Of a stretch of 14,436 bases of DNA, positions 6,622 to 13,762 are shown piece after piece. A model generated the notes under the pieces. The model did not search any database, was not told the origin of the DNA, and saw only the letters and a program-made list of their open reading frames with translations. The stretch is taken from positions 1 to 14,436 of the forward strand of contig NZ_CALLYO010000338.1 in assembly GCF_937858865.1 (NCBI RefSeq), in the 5' to 3' direction. The DNA comes from an uncultured Amaricoccus sp. (lineage in GTDB: Bacteria > Pseudomonadota > Alphaproteobacteria > Rhodobacterales > Rhodobacteraceae). How positions within the stretch are numbered: position 1 is the first letter of the stretch; the number at the start of each line of letters is the position of its first letter. The position numbers were made by a program, and so were the translations under genes.

Positions 6622-9459
6622 CTACTCCGCCGCCTGCGCGTAGCTCTCCATCGGCGGGCAGGAGCACATCAGGTTCCGGTCCCCCCAGGCATTGTCCACC
6701 CGGTTGACCGGCGCCCAGTACTTGTCCACCCGGAAGGCCCCGGGCGGATAGCAGGCCGCCTCGCGCGAATAGGGCCGCTCCCACGCCCCCACCAGATCCT
6801 CGACCGTGTGCGGCGCGTTGCGCAGCGGATTGTTCTCCGGGTCCATCTCGCCCCGCTCGATCGCCCGCGCCTCCGCCGCGATCGCCAGCATCGCCGTCAC
6901 GAACCGGTCGAGCTCCGCCTTCGGCTCGCTCTCGGTCGGCTCGATCATCAGCGTGCCGGCCACCGGCCAGCTCATCGTCGGCGCATGGAAGCCGCAGTCG
7001 ATCAGCCGCTTCGCCACGTCGTCGACCGTCACGCCCGCCTCCTTGAAGACCCGCGTGTCGACGATGCACTCGTGCGCCACCCGCCCGTTCCGCGAGAAGA
7101 GGATCGGCCAGGCCTCCTTCAGCCGCGCCGCGATGTAGTTGGCGTTCAGAATCGCCACCTTCGTCGCCTGCGTCAGCCCGGCACCCCCCATCATCAGGCA
7201 GTAGGCCCAGGAGATGACCAGGAGCGACGGCGACCCGAAGTCCGCCGCGCTCACCCGCCCGGCGCCCCCCGGCCGCCCCGGCAGGAAGGGCGCGAGATGC
7301 GCCTTCACCCCGATCGGCCCCATCCCCGGCCCCCCGCCGCCATGCGGGATGCAGAAGGTCTTGTGCAGGTTCAGGTGGCTCACGTCCGACCCGATGTCGC
7401 CCGGCCGCGCCAGCCCGACCATGGCGTTCATGTTCGCCCCGTCGAGATAGACCTGCCCGCCGTGCGCATGCGTGATCTCGCAGACCTGCCGCACCGTCTC
7501 CTCGAAGACCCCGTGCGTCGAGGGATAGGTCACCATGCAGGCCGCCAGCCGCGCCGCATGCTCCTCCGCCTTCGCCCGGAAATCCGCCAGATCGACGTCG
7601 CCGTTCTCCGCCGCCGCCACCGGCACCACCCGCATCCCGGCCATCTGCGCGCTCGCCGGATTGGTCCCGTGCGCCGAGGTCGGGATCAGGCAGACGTCCC
7701 GCTGCGCCTCCCCCCGGCTCGCATGCCAGGCCCGGATCGCCAGCAGCCCGGCATACTCCCCCTGCGCCCCCGAATTCGGCTGCATCGAGAAGGCGTCGTA
7801 CCCGGTGATCGCGCAGAGCTTGCCGCAGAGATCCCCGATCACCTCGGCATAGCCCTCGGTCTGGTCCGACGGCACGAACGGATGGATGTCCGCGAACTCG
7901 GGCCAGGAGAGGGCCATCATCTCCGCCGTCGCGTTCAGCTTCATCGTGCAGGACCCGAGCGGGATCATCGCCCGGTCGAGCGCCAGATCCCGGTCCGCCA
8001 GCCGCCGCATGTAGCGGGTGATCTCCGCCTCGGCCCGGTTCATGTGAAAGATCGGGTGCGCCAGATACTCGCTTGTCCGGATGAGGTTTTCCGGCAACCG
8101 ATACTCATGGTCCAGATCGCGGTCCAGCATGTCCCCGCCGAACGCCCGCCAGACGGCCTGCGTATGCTCCCGCCGCGTCCGCTCGTCGAGCGAGATGCCG
8201 ATCCGGTCGTCGCCCACCTTGCGGAGGTTGATCCCCTGCGCCACCGCCGCCTTCAGGATCACCCCCTGCAGCGCCCCCACCCGGACCGTGATCGTATCGA
8301 AGAACGCCGCCGGCTCCACCTCGAACCCGAGGCTCTCCAATCCCTTCGCCAGCCGCACCGTCTTGCGGTGGATCCGCTGCGCGATGGCGCGCAACCCCTC
8401 CGGCCCATGGAACACCGCATACATCGACGCCATCACGGCAAGCAGCGCCTGCGCCGTGCAGACGTTCGAGGTCGCCTTCTCCCGCCGGATATGCTGCTCG
8501 CGCGTCTGCAGCGCCAGCCGATACGCCCGGTTCCCGCGCGCGTCGATCGAGACCCCGACGATCCGCCCCGGCATCGACCGCTTCAGCCCGTCCTTCACCG
8601 CCATGTAGGCCGCATGCGGCCCGCCATACCCGAGCGGCACCCCGAACCGCTGCGTCGAGCCCACCGCCACGTCCGCCCCCATCTCCCCCGGCGGCCTGAG
8701 CAGCGTCAGCGCCAGCGGATCCGCCGCCACGCAGGCGAGCGCCCCTGCCGCATGCAGCGCCGCGATCGGCCCGGAGAAGTCGTGACAGGCGCCATAGGTT
8801 CCCGGATACTGGAAGACCGCCCCGAAGACCCGCCCCGGCTCGAGGTCGGCGAAGGGATCGCCCACCACCACCTCCCAGCCGAACGGCTCCGCCCGGGTGC
8901 GGATCACGTCGATCGTCTGCGGATGGCAGTCCCGGTCGACGAAGAAGGCCCCGGCCTTCGACTTGGCCGCCCGCCGGCAGAGCGCCATCGCCTCCGCCGC
9001 CGCCGTCGCCTCGTCGAGCAGCGAGGCGTTCGCCACGTCGAGCCCGGTCAGGTCGCAGACCATGGTCTGGAAGTTCAGCAGCGCCTCCAGCCGCCCCTGG
9101 CTGATCTCCGGCTGATACGGCGTATAGGCGGTATACCAGGCCGGATTCTCCAGGATGTTCCGCTGGATGACCGGCGGCGTCACCGTGCCGTAGTACCCCT
9201 GCCCGATCAGGCTGGTCAGCACCTTGTTCTTCCCCGCCGTCCGCCGCAGCCGGTGCAGCGCCGCCTGCTCCGAGAGCGCCGGCCCGAAGGCGAGAGGCTC
9301 CCGCAGCCGGATATCCGCCGGCACCGTCTCGTCGATCAGCGCATCGAGCGAGCCGGCCCCCACCACCTCGAGCATCTCCGCCATCTCCGACGGCGACGGC
9401 CCGATGTGCCGGCGATTGGCGAAATCGTAGGGATGATACTCGGATTCCTTGAAGGACAT
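6622..9459 (-). CDS. gcvP: Glycine dehydrogenase (decarboxylating), P-protein
   Basis: GcvP is the pyridoxal-phosphate enzyme that decarboxylates glycine and transfers the aminomethyl group to the lipoyl arm of GcvH. At 945 residues it is the single-chain form, with both halves of the duplicated aminotransferase fold in one protein. The N-terminal RHIGP is at 17-21. The PLP lysine is Lys700 in [20 protein letters not shown]. Cofactor-pocket motifs STHGVFEE (647-654), HGTNPASA (597-604) and a Gly-rich stretch (705-714) are intact. ATG 9459 was chosen because the family begins close to here. The Shine-Dalgarno is weak (GGGA). An in-frame TTG at 9519 would add 20 unrelated residues and lies in the putative -35 box. 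It appears to have its own promoter rather than following gcvH directly. Confidence 0.98.
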   Translation of the reverse strand: MSFKESEYHPYDFANRRHIGPSPSEMAEMLEVVGAGSLDALIDETVPADIRLREPLAFGPALSEQAALHRLRRTAGKNKVLTSLIGQGYYGTVTPPVIQRNILENPAWYTAYTPYQPEISQGRLEALLNFQTMVCDLTGLDVANASLLDEATAAAEAMALCRRAAKSKAGAFFVDRDCHPQTIDVIRTRAEPFGWEVVVGDPFADLEPGRVFGAVFQYPGTYGACHDFSGPIAALHAAGALACVAADPLALTLLRPPGEMGADVAVGSTQRFGVPLGYGGPHAAYMAVKDGLKRSMPGRIVGVSIDARGNRAYRLALQTREQHIRREKATSNVCTAQALLAVMASMYAVFHGPEGLRAIAQRIHRKTVRLAKGLESLGFEVEPAAFFDTITVRVGALQGVILKAAVAQGINLRKVGDDRIGISLDERTRREHTQAVWRAFGGDMLDRDLDHEYRLPENLIRTSEYLAHPIFHMNRAEAEITRYMRRLADRDLALDRAMIPLGSCTMKLNATAEMMALSWPEFADIHPFVPSDQTEGYAEVIGDLCGKLCAITGYDAFSMQPNSGAQGEYAGLLAIRAWHASRGEAQRDVCLIPTSAHGTNPASAQMAGMRVVPVAAAENGDVDLADFRAKAEEHAARLAACMVTYPSTHGVFEETVRQVCEITHAHGGQVYLDGANMNAMVGLARPGDIGSDVSHLNLHKTFCIPHGGGGPGMGPIGVKAHLAPFLPGRPGGAGRVSAADFGSPSLLVISWAYCLMMGGAGLTQATKVAILNANYIAARLKEAWPILFSRNGRVAHECIVDTRVFKEAGVTVDDVAKRLIDCGFHAPTMSWPVAGTLMIEPTESEPKAELDRFVTAMLAIAAEARAIERGEMDPENNPLRNAPHTVEDLVGAWERPYSREAACYPPGAFRVDKYWAPVNRVDNAWGDRNLMCSCPPMESYAQAAE

Positions 9460-9489
9460 GGGATTCCCGCGAAAAGTTGGGTCGGCGGC

Positions 9490-9519
9490 ACTATGTGCGC
9501 ATCCGCGGAGAGGGGGCAA
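9490..9519 (-). promoter_or_regulatory. Candidate promoter of gcvP
   Basis: TTGCCC (9519-9514) and CATAGT (9495-9490) are 18 bases apart on the minus strand. The leader to the gcvP ATG would be about 25 bases, which leaves no room for a glycine riboswitch. The site lies between the toxin stop and gcvP, so gcvP can be transcribed independently of the inserted genes. Confidence 0.45.
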
Positions 9520-9533
9520 GGTCCGCCGTTTCC

Positions 9534-9559
9534 CGCCGTCGCCCCGGAGGCGACTGGCG
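9534..9559 (-). terminator. Strong hairpin just after the toxin gene, without a T-run
   Basis: GTCGCC and GGCGAC (9538-9543, 9549-9554) pair perfectly around a 5-base loop. CGCC and GGCG extend the stem past a single bulged base. It begins 4 bases after the toxin stop. No U-tract follows, so it is either an RNA-stabilising stem or a weak terminator for the toxin-antitoxin transcript. Confidence 0.4.
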
Positions 9560-9563
9560 GACG

Positions 9564-10139
9564 TCAGAGAAGCGCCTTGAACTCCACGAGAAGGGTGGCC
9601 GTCTGGCTCATGCCGACCTTTTCCAGCCGCAGGATCAACCCTTCCGCGTCCAGATGAGGATTGTTGAATCTCTCCCGCATCTTGCGGAGTGCCGCGACGG
9701 CCTCGACACCTTTCAGATCAATGCAATCCATCACGAAATCATCAACTTTCATCGGCTCGATCTGGTGAATGGCCAAAGCTTCCTTGGGAAAATCCTTCAG
9801 ATTGTTCGTGACGATGACGCTCGCCCTCGTCTTTATCGCCGCCGCCAGCACATGCCGATCGTTCGGATCCGGCAACGCCAGGCCGTCGATGAGGGCCTCG
9901 CCGTCGCAGACGACAGCTTCGGGGAAGGCATCCTCGATGTTCCGCCGCTGGCGGCGCGCCGTCTCCGCGTCGCCGTACAGCCTGACGAACGCGGTCTCGA
10001 ACTCCGCCAGGGTCGTCGCGGACCACCTCGGCCGAAAGAAGCCCTCCTCGGCCAGGCTCAGGACCACGTTCCTGCTCAACGCACCGACAAGAACATCCGT
10101 ATCGACGACGACAGTGAACCGGTCGGCGCGGTGAATCAA
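9564..10139 (-). CDS. PIN-domain toxin of a VapBC-type module (VapC50-like)
   Basis: A predicted Mg2+-dependent ribonuclease of the PIN fold (PIN_3 type). Acidic metal-ligand candidates are Asp13 ([12 protein letters not shown]), Glu46 (LAEFE), Asp94 ([11 protein letters not shown]) and Asp116 (TNNLKDFP). All usual positions are filled, so the toxin looks active. Residues from about 135 to 191 form an extra C-terminal helical region, as in the roughly 190-residue VapC50-like group. The start is TTG at 10139, overlapping the antitoxin stop as TTGA, with GGAG and AAGGGG just upstream. Low translation by a TTG coupled to the antitoxin would keep toxin below antitoxin level. Third codon positions hold more A/T than in the gcv or nuo genes, suggesting acquisition. 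VapC toxins cut tRNA or rRNA, but the target here cannot be read from sequence. Confidence 0.88.
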   Translation of the reverse strand: MIHRADRFTVVVDTDVLVGALSRNVVLSLAEEGFFRPRWSATTLAEFETAFVRLYGDAETARRQRRNIEDAFPEAVVCDGEALIDGLALPDPNDRHVLAAAIKTRASVIVTNNLKDFPKEALAIHQIEPMKVDDFVMDCIDLKGVEAVAALRKMRERFNNPHLDAEGLILRLEKVGMSQTATLLVEFKALL

Positions 10140-10600
10140 ATCAGCCCCTTCTCCGAATCCAGCGCGGCCATCTCGGACAAGGCCCTGGATCTGGTTTCGT
10201 CCCGGCGCGCCTTGTAGGCAAACAGGTCGTCGGCCCTCACCCGCCGATGGCGCCCCGTCTTCGTGAAGGGAATCCTGTTCTCCTCCAGCAGCTTGATGAG
10301 AAACGGCCGGGAGACGTTCAGCAGGTCGGCCGCTTGCTGGGTCGACAGCTCCGCATTGACCGGGATGAGCCGAAAACCCTTGCCGCTGGCGATCAGGCGC
10401 AGAACCGTCAGGAACGTCTGCGCGATCGCCGGCGACAGGACGACGGTTTCCCTTTGCCCTTTCTGGGGGACCACCTCGAGCCTGGTGTCATCGTCCTCCC
10501 TGACTATCCCGGCCATGATGGTCCGAAGGTGATCCGCATTCGCGATTTCAACCTCGGTCGGTAGACGCTCGGCAAAGGTGTCCATGGCTGGCGCGTTCAT
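10136..10600 (-). CDS. Excisionase/MerR-type HTH antitoxin paired with the PIN toxin
   Basis: A 154-residue predicted antitoxin and autorepressor. The DNA-binding part is at about 88-135. It has the excisionase-family winged helix pattern LSTQQAADLLNVSRPFLIKL, then RIPFTKTGRHRRVRADDLFAY, which is the typical wing and second helix. The first 85 residues are a separate region (IVREDDDTRLEVVPQ, ETVVLSPAIAQTFLTVLRLI) of unknown structure. The last 20 residues are likely the toxin-contacting tail. This HTH type, rather than AbrB or RHH, commonly partners VapC50-like PIN toxins. ATG 10600 has AAGGAG 7 bases upstream. An in-frame ATG also occurs 5 codons later without comparable support. It probably represses its own operon through the palindrome at 10661-10673. 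Confidence 0.85.
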   Translation of the reverse strand: MNAPAMDTFAERLPTEVEIANADHLRTIMAGIVREDDDTRLEVVPQKGQRETVVLSPAIAQTFLTVLRLIASGKGFRLIPVNAELSTQQAADLLNVSRPFLIKLLEENRIPFTKTGRHRRVRADDLFAYKARRDETRSRALSEMAALDSEKGLI

Positions 10601-10645
10601 GATCGGTCTCCTTCGAAGAAGGGTGCGTCGGCAGCTCGAATGCGT

Positions 10646-10661
10646 CGGGTAGCTTCACCCG
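10646..10661. repeat. Small hairpin in the antitoxin leader
   Basis: CGGGT and ACCCG flank a 6-base loop (AGCTTC). The element lies directly next to the palindrome at 10661-10673, between the putative -10 box and the antitoxin ribosome site. It would fold in the 5' leader of the mRNA. Confidence 0.35.
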
Positions 10662-10693
10662 CTATCACATAGCACATCGCTCAATATTCGCAA
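10661..10693 (-). promoter_or_regulatory. Candidate toxin-antitoxin promoter with operator palindrome
   Basis: On the minus strand TTGCGA (10693-10688) and TATGTG (10671-10666) are 16 bases apart, and TGC immediately before the hexamer makes an extended -10. A perfect palindrome, GCTAT-CAC-ATAGC on the plus strand (10661-10673), covers the -10 box. An HTH antitoxin bound here would block polymerase, which is the usual autoregulation of such modules. The overlap is seen; the binding is inferred. Confidence 0.5.
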
Positions 10694-10736
10694 CAATCGA
10701 AGCCAGCGAAATATCCGCAAGAATTTCACGATTCAT
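10665..10736 (-). CDS. Doubtful 23-residue reading frame upstream of the antitoxin
   Basis: ATG 10736 to TGA 10667-10665 encodes 23 residues with an internal repeat (ILADI and IVANI, nine codons apart). There is no convincing ribosome site, although AAGGCG occurs 13 bases upstream. The frame ends inside the operator palindrome. It could be a remnant of an older gene or chance. I list it only because its repeat is in phase with the codons. Confidence 0.15.
   Translation of the reverse strand: MNREILADISLASIVANIERCAM
10683..10724. repeat. Pair of 15-base direct repeats upstream of the antitoxin
   Basis: AATATTCGCAACAAT (10683-10697) and AATATCCGCAAGAAT (10710-10724) differ at two positions and lie 27 bases apart. 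The first copy contains the candidate -35 box. The segment is clearly AT-richer than the window average. The repeats may be regulator sites or half of an old insertion scar. Confidence 0.5.
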
Positions 10737-10768
10737 GACGCCCGATCGACGCCTTCGCGGGGTTCTCG

Positions 10769-11170
10769 TCACCCGCCCCGGTCGAACACCTCGTCCACCG
10801 GCACCTGCAGCGCGGTGACCAGATGGTTCGTCCGCGCCGCCAGCCCGATCACCCGCAGCAGCTCCGCGTGCTGCGCCTCCGTCATCCCCTTGGCCCGCGC
10901 CGACGCCGTGTGCGAATGCACGCAATAGGGGCAGGCGTTCGCCGTCGAGACCGCGATGTAGACCAGCTCCTTCACCAGCGGGTCGAGCGCCCCCGGCGCC
11001 ATCACCGCCTTCACCTCCTCCCACACCCGCCGCAGTTCCGCCGGGTCATGGGCGAGCGCGCGCCAGAAGTTGTTGACATAGTCCGTACCGCGCACCGCGC
11101 GGATGTCCTCGAAGACCGCCCGCGCCTCCGGGGCGAGTTCGGCGTCGCCGAGCAGGGGAACCGTCGCCAT
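10769..11170 (-). CDS. AhpD-like carboxymuconolactone decarboxylase family protein
   Basis: A 133-residue all-helical protein of the AhpD/CMD fold. The redox pair is Cys80-Pro-Tyr-Cys83, followed by His85 and His87. Glu68 lies 12 residues before the first cysteine, and His87 lies 4 after the second. This spacing matches the Glu-Cys-Cys-His set of mycobacterial AhpD, so a thiol-based peroxidase-like or disulfide reductase activity is plausible. A true lactone decarboxylase lacks the CxxC. No signal peptide is present, so it acts in the cytoplasm. The ATG lies 3 bases after the cyclase stop, without a clear ribosome site of its own, which indicates translational coupling. Substrate unknown. Confidence 0.85.
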   Translation of the reverse strand: MATVPLLGDAELAPEARAVFEDIRAVRGTDYVNNFWRALAHDPAELRRVWEEVKAVMAPGALDPLVKELVYIAVSTANACPYCVHSHTASARAKGMTEAQHAELLRVIGLAARTNHLVTALQVPVDEVFDRGG

Positions 11171-11173
11171 GGC

Positions 11174-12004
11174 TCAGGCCAGCGCGATGACCCGGGTCGG
11201 CCCGCCGCTGCCGCCCTGGTGCTTCGGCGCGCCCACGAAGACCGTCGCCCCCGCCGCCGGGACCCGGTCGAGGTTCGCCACCGCCTCGAGCCCCCAGCGG
11301 TTCTGCGACAGCCAGGCGCTGTGCGCGGCGAAGTCGGGCGACGGCCCGTGGTCGAGGGACAGCGTGTCGACCGCAATCCCGACCGCCCCCGTCTCGAGCA
11401 GCATCTGCGCCGCCTCGACATGGAAGCCGGGGAAATGCATCTTCCCCTCCGCGTCGGCATTGCGGAAGCCGTCCGACCCGAGCTTCTCCCCCCAGCCCGA
11501 GAGCATGGCGACGCAGGCCTTCTCCGGGATCTCGCCGTTGGCCGCGATCCAGGCCGCCAGGTCGTCCGGCGTCAGCTGCGCATCGGCATCCGCCGCCGCC
11601 TTCCCCCGGATGTCCACCACGCAGAGCGGCACCACCAGGTTCGCCACTGGCACCGCATCGACCGACTGCCCGTCGGCCGAGAAATGCAGCGGCGCGTCCA
11701 TGTGCGTCCCGGTGTGCTCGTTCACCCGCAGCTCGAAGAGGTTGAAGCCGTCCTTGCCGAAGGCGAACTTCTGCTCGCGGAAGAACTGCTGCCCGCCGAA
11801 GAAGGTCGGGAAATCCTCGGTCAGCGTGTGGGTCAGATCCTCGATCGCACCCGCCGGGATCGTCGCGCCCGACCCCTGCGCCCGCGCCGCCCCGGGGACC
11901 AGGCCCACGCCGGCCGCCGCCAGCGCCGCGCCCGCACCCCCGAGCAGCGCCCGCCGGCTCAGCATCCGCTCCTTCACCCGTTCGATCACGCAGGCGTCGC
12001 ACAT
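11174..12004 (-). CDS. Tat-exported cyclase-family metal-dependent hydrolase
   Basis: A member of the cyclase/kynurenine-formamidase-like superfamily (PF04199 type), usually Zn or Mn amidohydrolases or lactone-type hydrolases. The metal motif HTGTHMDAPLH spans 97-107 (His97, His101, Asp103, His107), and a second conserved pair is His195 and Glu197 (GFHVEAA). A twin-arginine signal SRRALLG at 16-22 is followed by an Ala/Gly-rich hydrophobic core (23-36) and a likely cleavage after ARA at 42, so the enzyme should be periplasmic. The N-terminus MCDAC carries a CxxC at residues 2 and 5, ahead of the twin arginines. ATG 12004 has GGAGG 9 bases upstream. A GTG at 12079 would add 25 residues without support. 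Length 276. Substrate unknown; a formamide, lactone or cyclic amide is the family expectation. Confidence 0.85.
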   Translation of the reverse strand: MCDACVIERVKERMLSRRALLGGAGAALAAAGVGLVPGAARAQGSGATIPAGAIEDLTHTLTEDFPTFFGGQQFFREQKFAFGKDGFNLFELRVNEHTGTHMDAPLHFSADGQSVDAVPVANLVVPLCVVDIRGKAAADADAQLTPDDLAAWIAANGEIPEKACVAMLSGWGEKLGSDGFRNADAEGKMHFPGFHVEAAQMLLETGAVGIAVDTLSLDHGPSPDFAAHSAWLSQNRWGLEAVANLDRVPAAGATVFVGAPKHQGGSGGPTRVIALA

Positions 12005-12047
12005 CCGCCGTGTCCTCCCCTTCGCCCTCGCGCACCCGCGCCACGCC

Positions 12048-12069
12048 CGTATTGACAACGTATAGACAA
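12048..12069 (-). promoter_or_regulatory. Tandem 11-base repeat, possible GntR/HutC-type operator of the cyclase gene
   Basis: CGTATTGACAA and CGTATAGACAA are directly adjacent on the plus strand, with one mismatch. On the minus strand they read TTGTCTATACG and TTGTCAATACG. The core GTCTATAC fits the GTMTAKAC consensus described for HutC-type GntR regulators, and the second copy differs at one base. The site lies 44-65 bases upstream of the cyclase ATG, where a promoter should be. No good -35/-10 pair was found beside it; TTGAAA at 12091-12086 has only a poor partner. A 10-base palindrome CAAGGCCTTG lies at 12089-12098. Confidence 0.4.
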
Positions 12070-12135
12070 GAAATTCCACACGTCATTTCAAGGCCTTGCC
12101 GGGTGGGCACACGTGCGCGGGCGTGCGCGCAGGCT

Positions 12136-12498
12136 TCAGGCGATGTACGCCCGGTAGGCCTCCTCGTCCATCAGCCCGTCGAGATCGGCAGGATCGGCCA
12201 GCGTCATCTTGAAGAACCAGCCGTTCTCCATCGGGTCCTCGTTGACCAGCGCCGGGTTCTCCACGATCGCGGGGTTCACCTCGGTGATCTGCCCGTCGAG
12301 CGGCGCGGCGATGTCGCTCGCCGCCTTCACCGACTCGATCGTCACGACCTCCTCGCCCTTGACGACCGTCACCCCCTCCTCGGGCAGTTCGACGAAGACG
12401 AGATCGCCGAGCTGCTCGGCGGCGTGCTCGGTGATCCCCACGATCACCTCCTCGCCATCCTGCTTCAGCCACTCGTGCTCCTCGGTGAATCGCAGCAT
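12136..12498 (-). CDS. gcvH: Glycine cleavage system H protein (lipoyl carrier)
   Basis: GcvH carries the aminomethyl group on its lipoyl-lysine between GcvP and GcvT, and is then reoxidised by dihydrolipoamide dehydrogenase. The 120-residue protein has the lipoylation site ESVKAASD with Lys58. The N-terminal TEEHEWLK (5-12) and the [20 protein letters not shown] stretch (21-40) are typical of the family. ATG 12498 has GGAG 6 bases upstream and lies 25 bases after the gcvT stop. A longer in-frame extension upstream overlaps gcvT and is rejected. It is co-transcribed with gcvT. The next gene downstream is not gcvP, which is unusual for this group. Confidence 0.98.
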   Translation of the reverse strand: MLRFTEEHEWLKQDGEEVIVGITEHAAEQLGDLVFVELPEEGVTVVKGEEVVTIESVKAASDIAAPLDGQITEVNPAIVENPALVNEDPMENGWFFKMTLADPADLDGLMDEEAYRAYIA

Positions 12499-12523
12499 CC
12501 GTCTCTCCGTTCTCTCGCGACCC

Positions 12524-13651
12524 TCACGCCCTCTTGTGGCCCGGCTGAACCAGGGGCAGCTTCGCCACTGTGACCGGCAGCATCTTCCCGCGCAAGCGCC
12601 CGAAGAGCCGCGTCCCCGGTGCCGCCCGGTCGATCGCGACATAGCCCATGGCGACCGGCCGATCGAGGCTCGGCCCGAAGCCGCCGGACGTCACCACCCC
12701 GACCTCCGCCCCCTCCTCGTCCGCGAAGAGCTCCGTTCCCCCCCGCATCGGCGCCCGCCCCTCCGGCAAGAGCCCGACCCGCCGCCGCGCCGCCCCCGAG
12801 GCGATCTGCCCGAGGATGACCTCCGCCCCCGGAAATCCCCCCGCCCGCGCGCCGCCCGCCCGCCGCGCCGGCTGGATCGCCCATTCCAGCGCCGCCTCGA
12901 CCGGCGTCGTCGTCCGGTCGATGTCGCTGCCGTAGAGGCAGAGCCCGGCCTCGAGCCGCAGCGAATCGCGCGCCCCGAGCCCGACCGGCAGCACCCCCTC
13001 CGCCCCGAGCAGCCGCTCGGCGAAATCCACCGTATGCTCCTCGGGCAGCGAGATCTCGAACCCGTCCTCCCCCGTATAGCCCGAGCGCGACACCACCGCC
13101 CGCACCCCCGCGAAGTCGATCTCCCGCACGTCCATGAACCGCATCGTCCCGACGTCGGGATGGAGCCCGCCCAGCGCCTCCGCCGCCCTCGGCCCCTGCA
13201 GCGCGACCAGCCCGCGCTCCAGCGGCTCGACCTCGCACCCTTCGAGCCCCGCCTCGAGATGCGCGAGATCGTCCGCCTTGCAGGCGGCATTCACCACCAC
13301 GAGCAGATGGTCGCCCCGGTTCGCCACCATCAGGTCGTCGAGGATCCCGCCCCCCTCGTCGGTGAAGAAGCCGTACCGCTGCCGCCCCTCCGCCAGCCCG
13401 ACGAGATCGACCGGCACCAGCGCCTCGAGCGCCCGCGCCGCGTCCGCCACCTCGCCCGACTTCGCCCGGACCGCGACCTGCCCCATGTGGCTCACGTCGA
13501 AGAGCCCGGCCGCGGCCCGCGTGTGCAGATGCTCCTTCAGGATCCCCGTCGGATATTGCACCGGCATGTCGTAGCCGGCGAAGGGCACCATCTTCGCCCC
13601 GAGCCCCACATGCAGCGCATGCAGCGGCGTCTTGCGCAGTTCCTCGCTCAC
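12524..13651 (-). CDS. gcvT: Glycine cleavage system aminomethyltransferase (T-protein), GTG start
   Basis: GcvT moves the methylene group from aminomethyl-GcvH to tetrahydrofolate and releases ammonia. The 375 residues show the N-terminal [18 protein letters not shown] (24-33), VSHMGQ (53-58), GGILDDLMV (101-109) with the conserved Asp at 105 or 106, YTGEDGFE (192-199), and [15 protein letters not shown] (231-245). The C-terminal barrel has TSGGFGPSL and GYVA. The start is GTG at 13651-13649, supported by GGAGGT 7 bases upstream and by the family N-terminus. An open frame continues upstream to 13951 but overlaps the divergent protease gene and has no matching motif. It is the first gene of the gcvT-gcvH transcript. 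Confidence 0.97.
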   Translation of the reverse strand: MSEELRKTPLHALHVGLGAKMVPFAGYDMPVQYPTGILKEHLHTRAAAGLFDVSHMGQVAVRAKSGEVADAARALEALVPVDLVGLAEGRQRYGFFTDEGGGILDDLMVANRGDHLLVVVNAACKADDLAHLEAGLEGCEVEPLERGLVALQGPRAAEALGGLHPDVGTMRFMDVREIDFAGVRAVVSRSGYTGEDGFEISLPEEHTVDFAERLLGAEGVLPVGLGARDSLRLEAGLCLYGSDIDRTTTPVEAALEWAIQPARRAGGARAGGFPGAEVILGQIASGAARRRVGLLPEGRAPMRGGTELFADEEGAEVGVVTSGGFGPSLDRPVAMGYVAIDRAAPGTRLFGRLRGKMLPVTVAKLPLVQPGHKRA

Positions 13652-13679
13652 CCGGATGACCTCCTGCCGACCCTGGCGA

Positions 13680-13708
13680 ACTCTAGGTAGCCCACCCCCC
13701 TCTTGCAA
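13680..13708 (-). promoter_or_regulatory. Promoter of gcvT-gcvH
   Basis: On the minus strand TTGCAA (13708-13703) and TAGAGT (13685-13680) are separated by exactly 17 bases. This is a good match to the alphaproteobacterial housekeeping pattern. Transcription would begin near 13673, leaving about 22 bases before the GTG, just enough for the ribosome site. There is therefore no room for a glycine riboswitch. Confidence 0.6.
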
Positions 13709-13762
13709 CCGCCCCGCCGTCCGTCGCACCATGCCCCCGCCGCAGGCGGAGGACGCGCTCCC

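Noticed and set aside
6808..9657. 949-codon open frame on the plus strand opposite gcvP
   Set aside because: It is antisense to gcvP. High G/C at third positions removes stop codons from one antisense frame. The product is Arg/His/Pro/Leu-rich with no motif and no good ribosome site.
10823..12055. 410-codon plus-strand frame and a 320-codon frame opposite the cyclase and AhpD genes
   Set aside because: Antisense shadows of two genes with clear catalytic motifs on the minus strand.
12070..12135. Rho-independent terminator after gcvH
   Set aside because: Short palindromes (GCACGTGTGC, CAAGGCCTTG) are present, but there is no adequate stem followed by a T-run.
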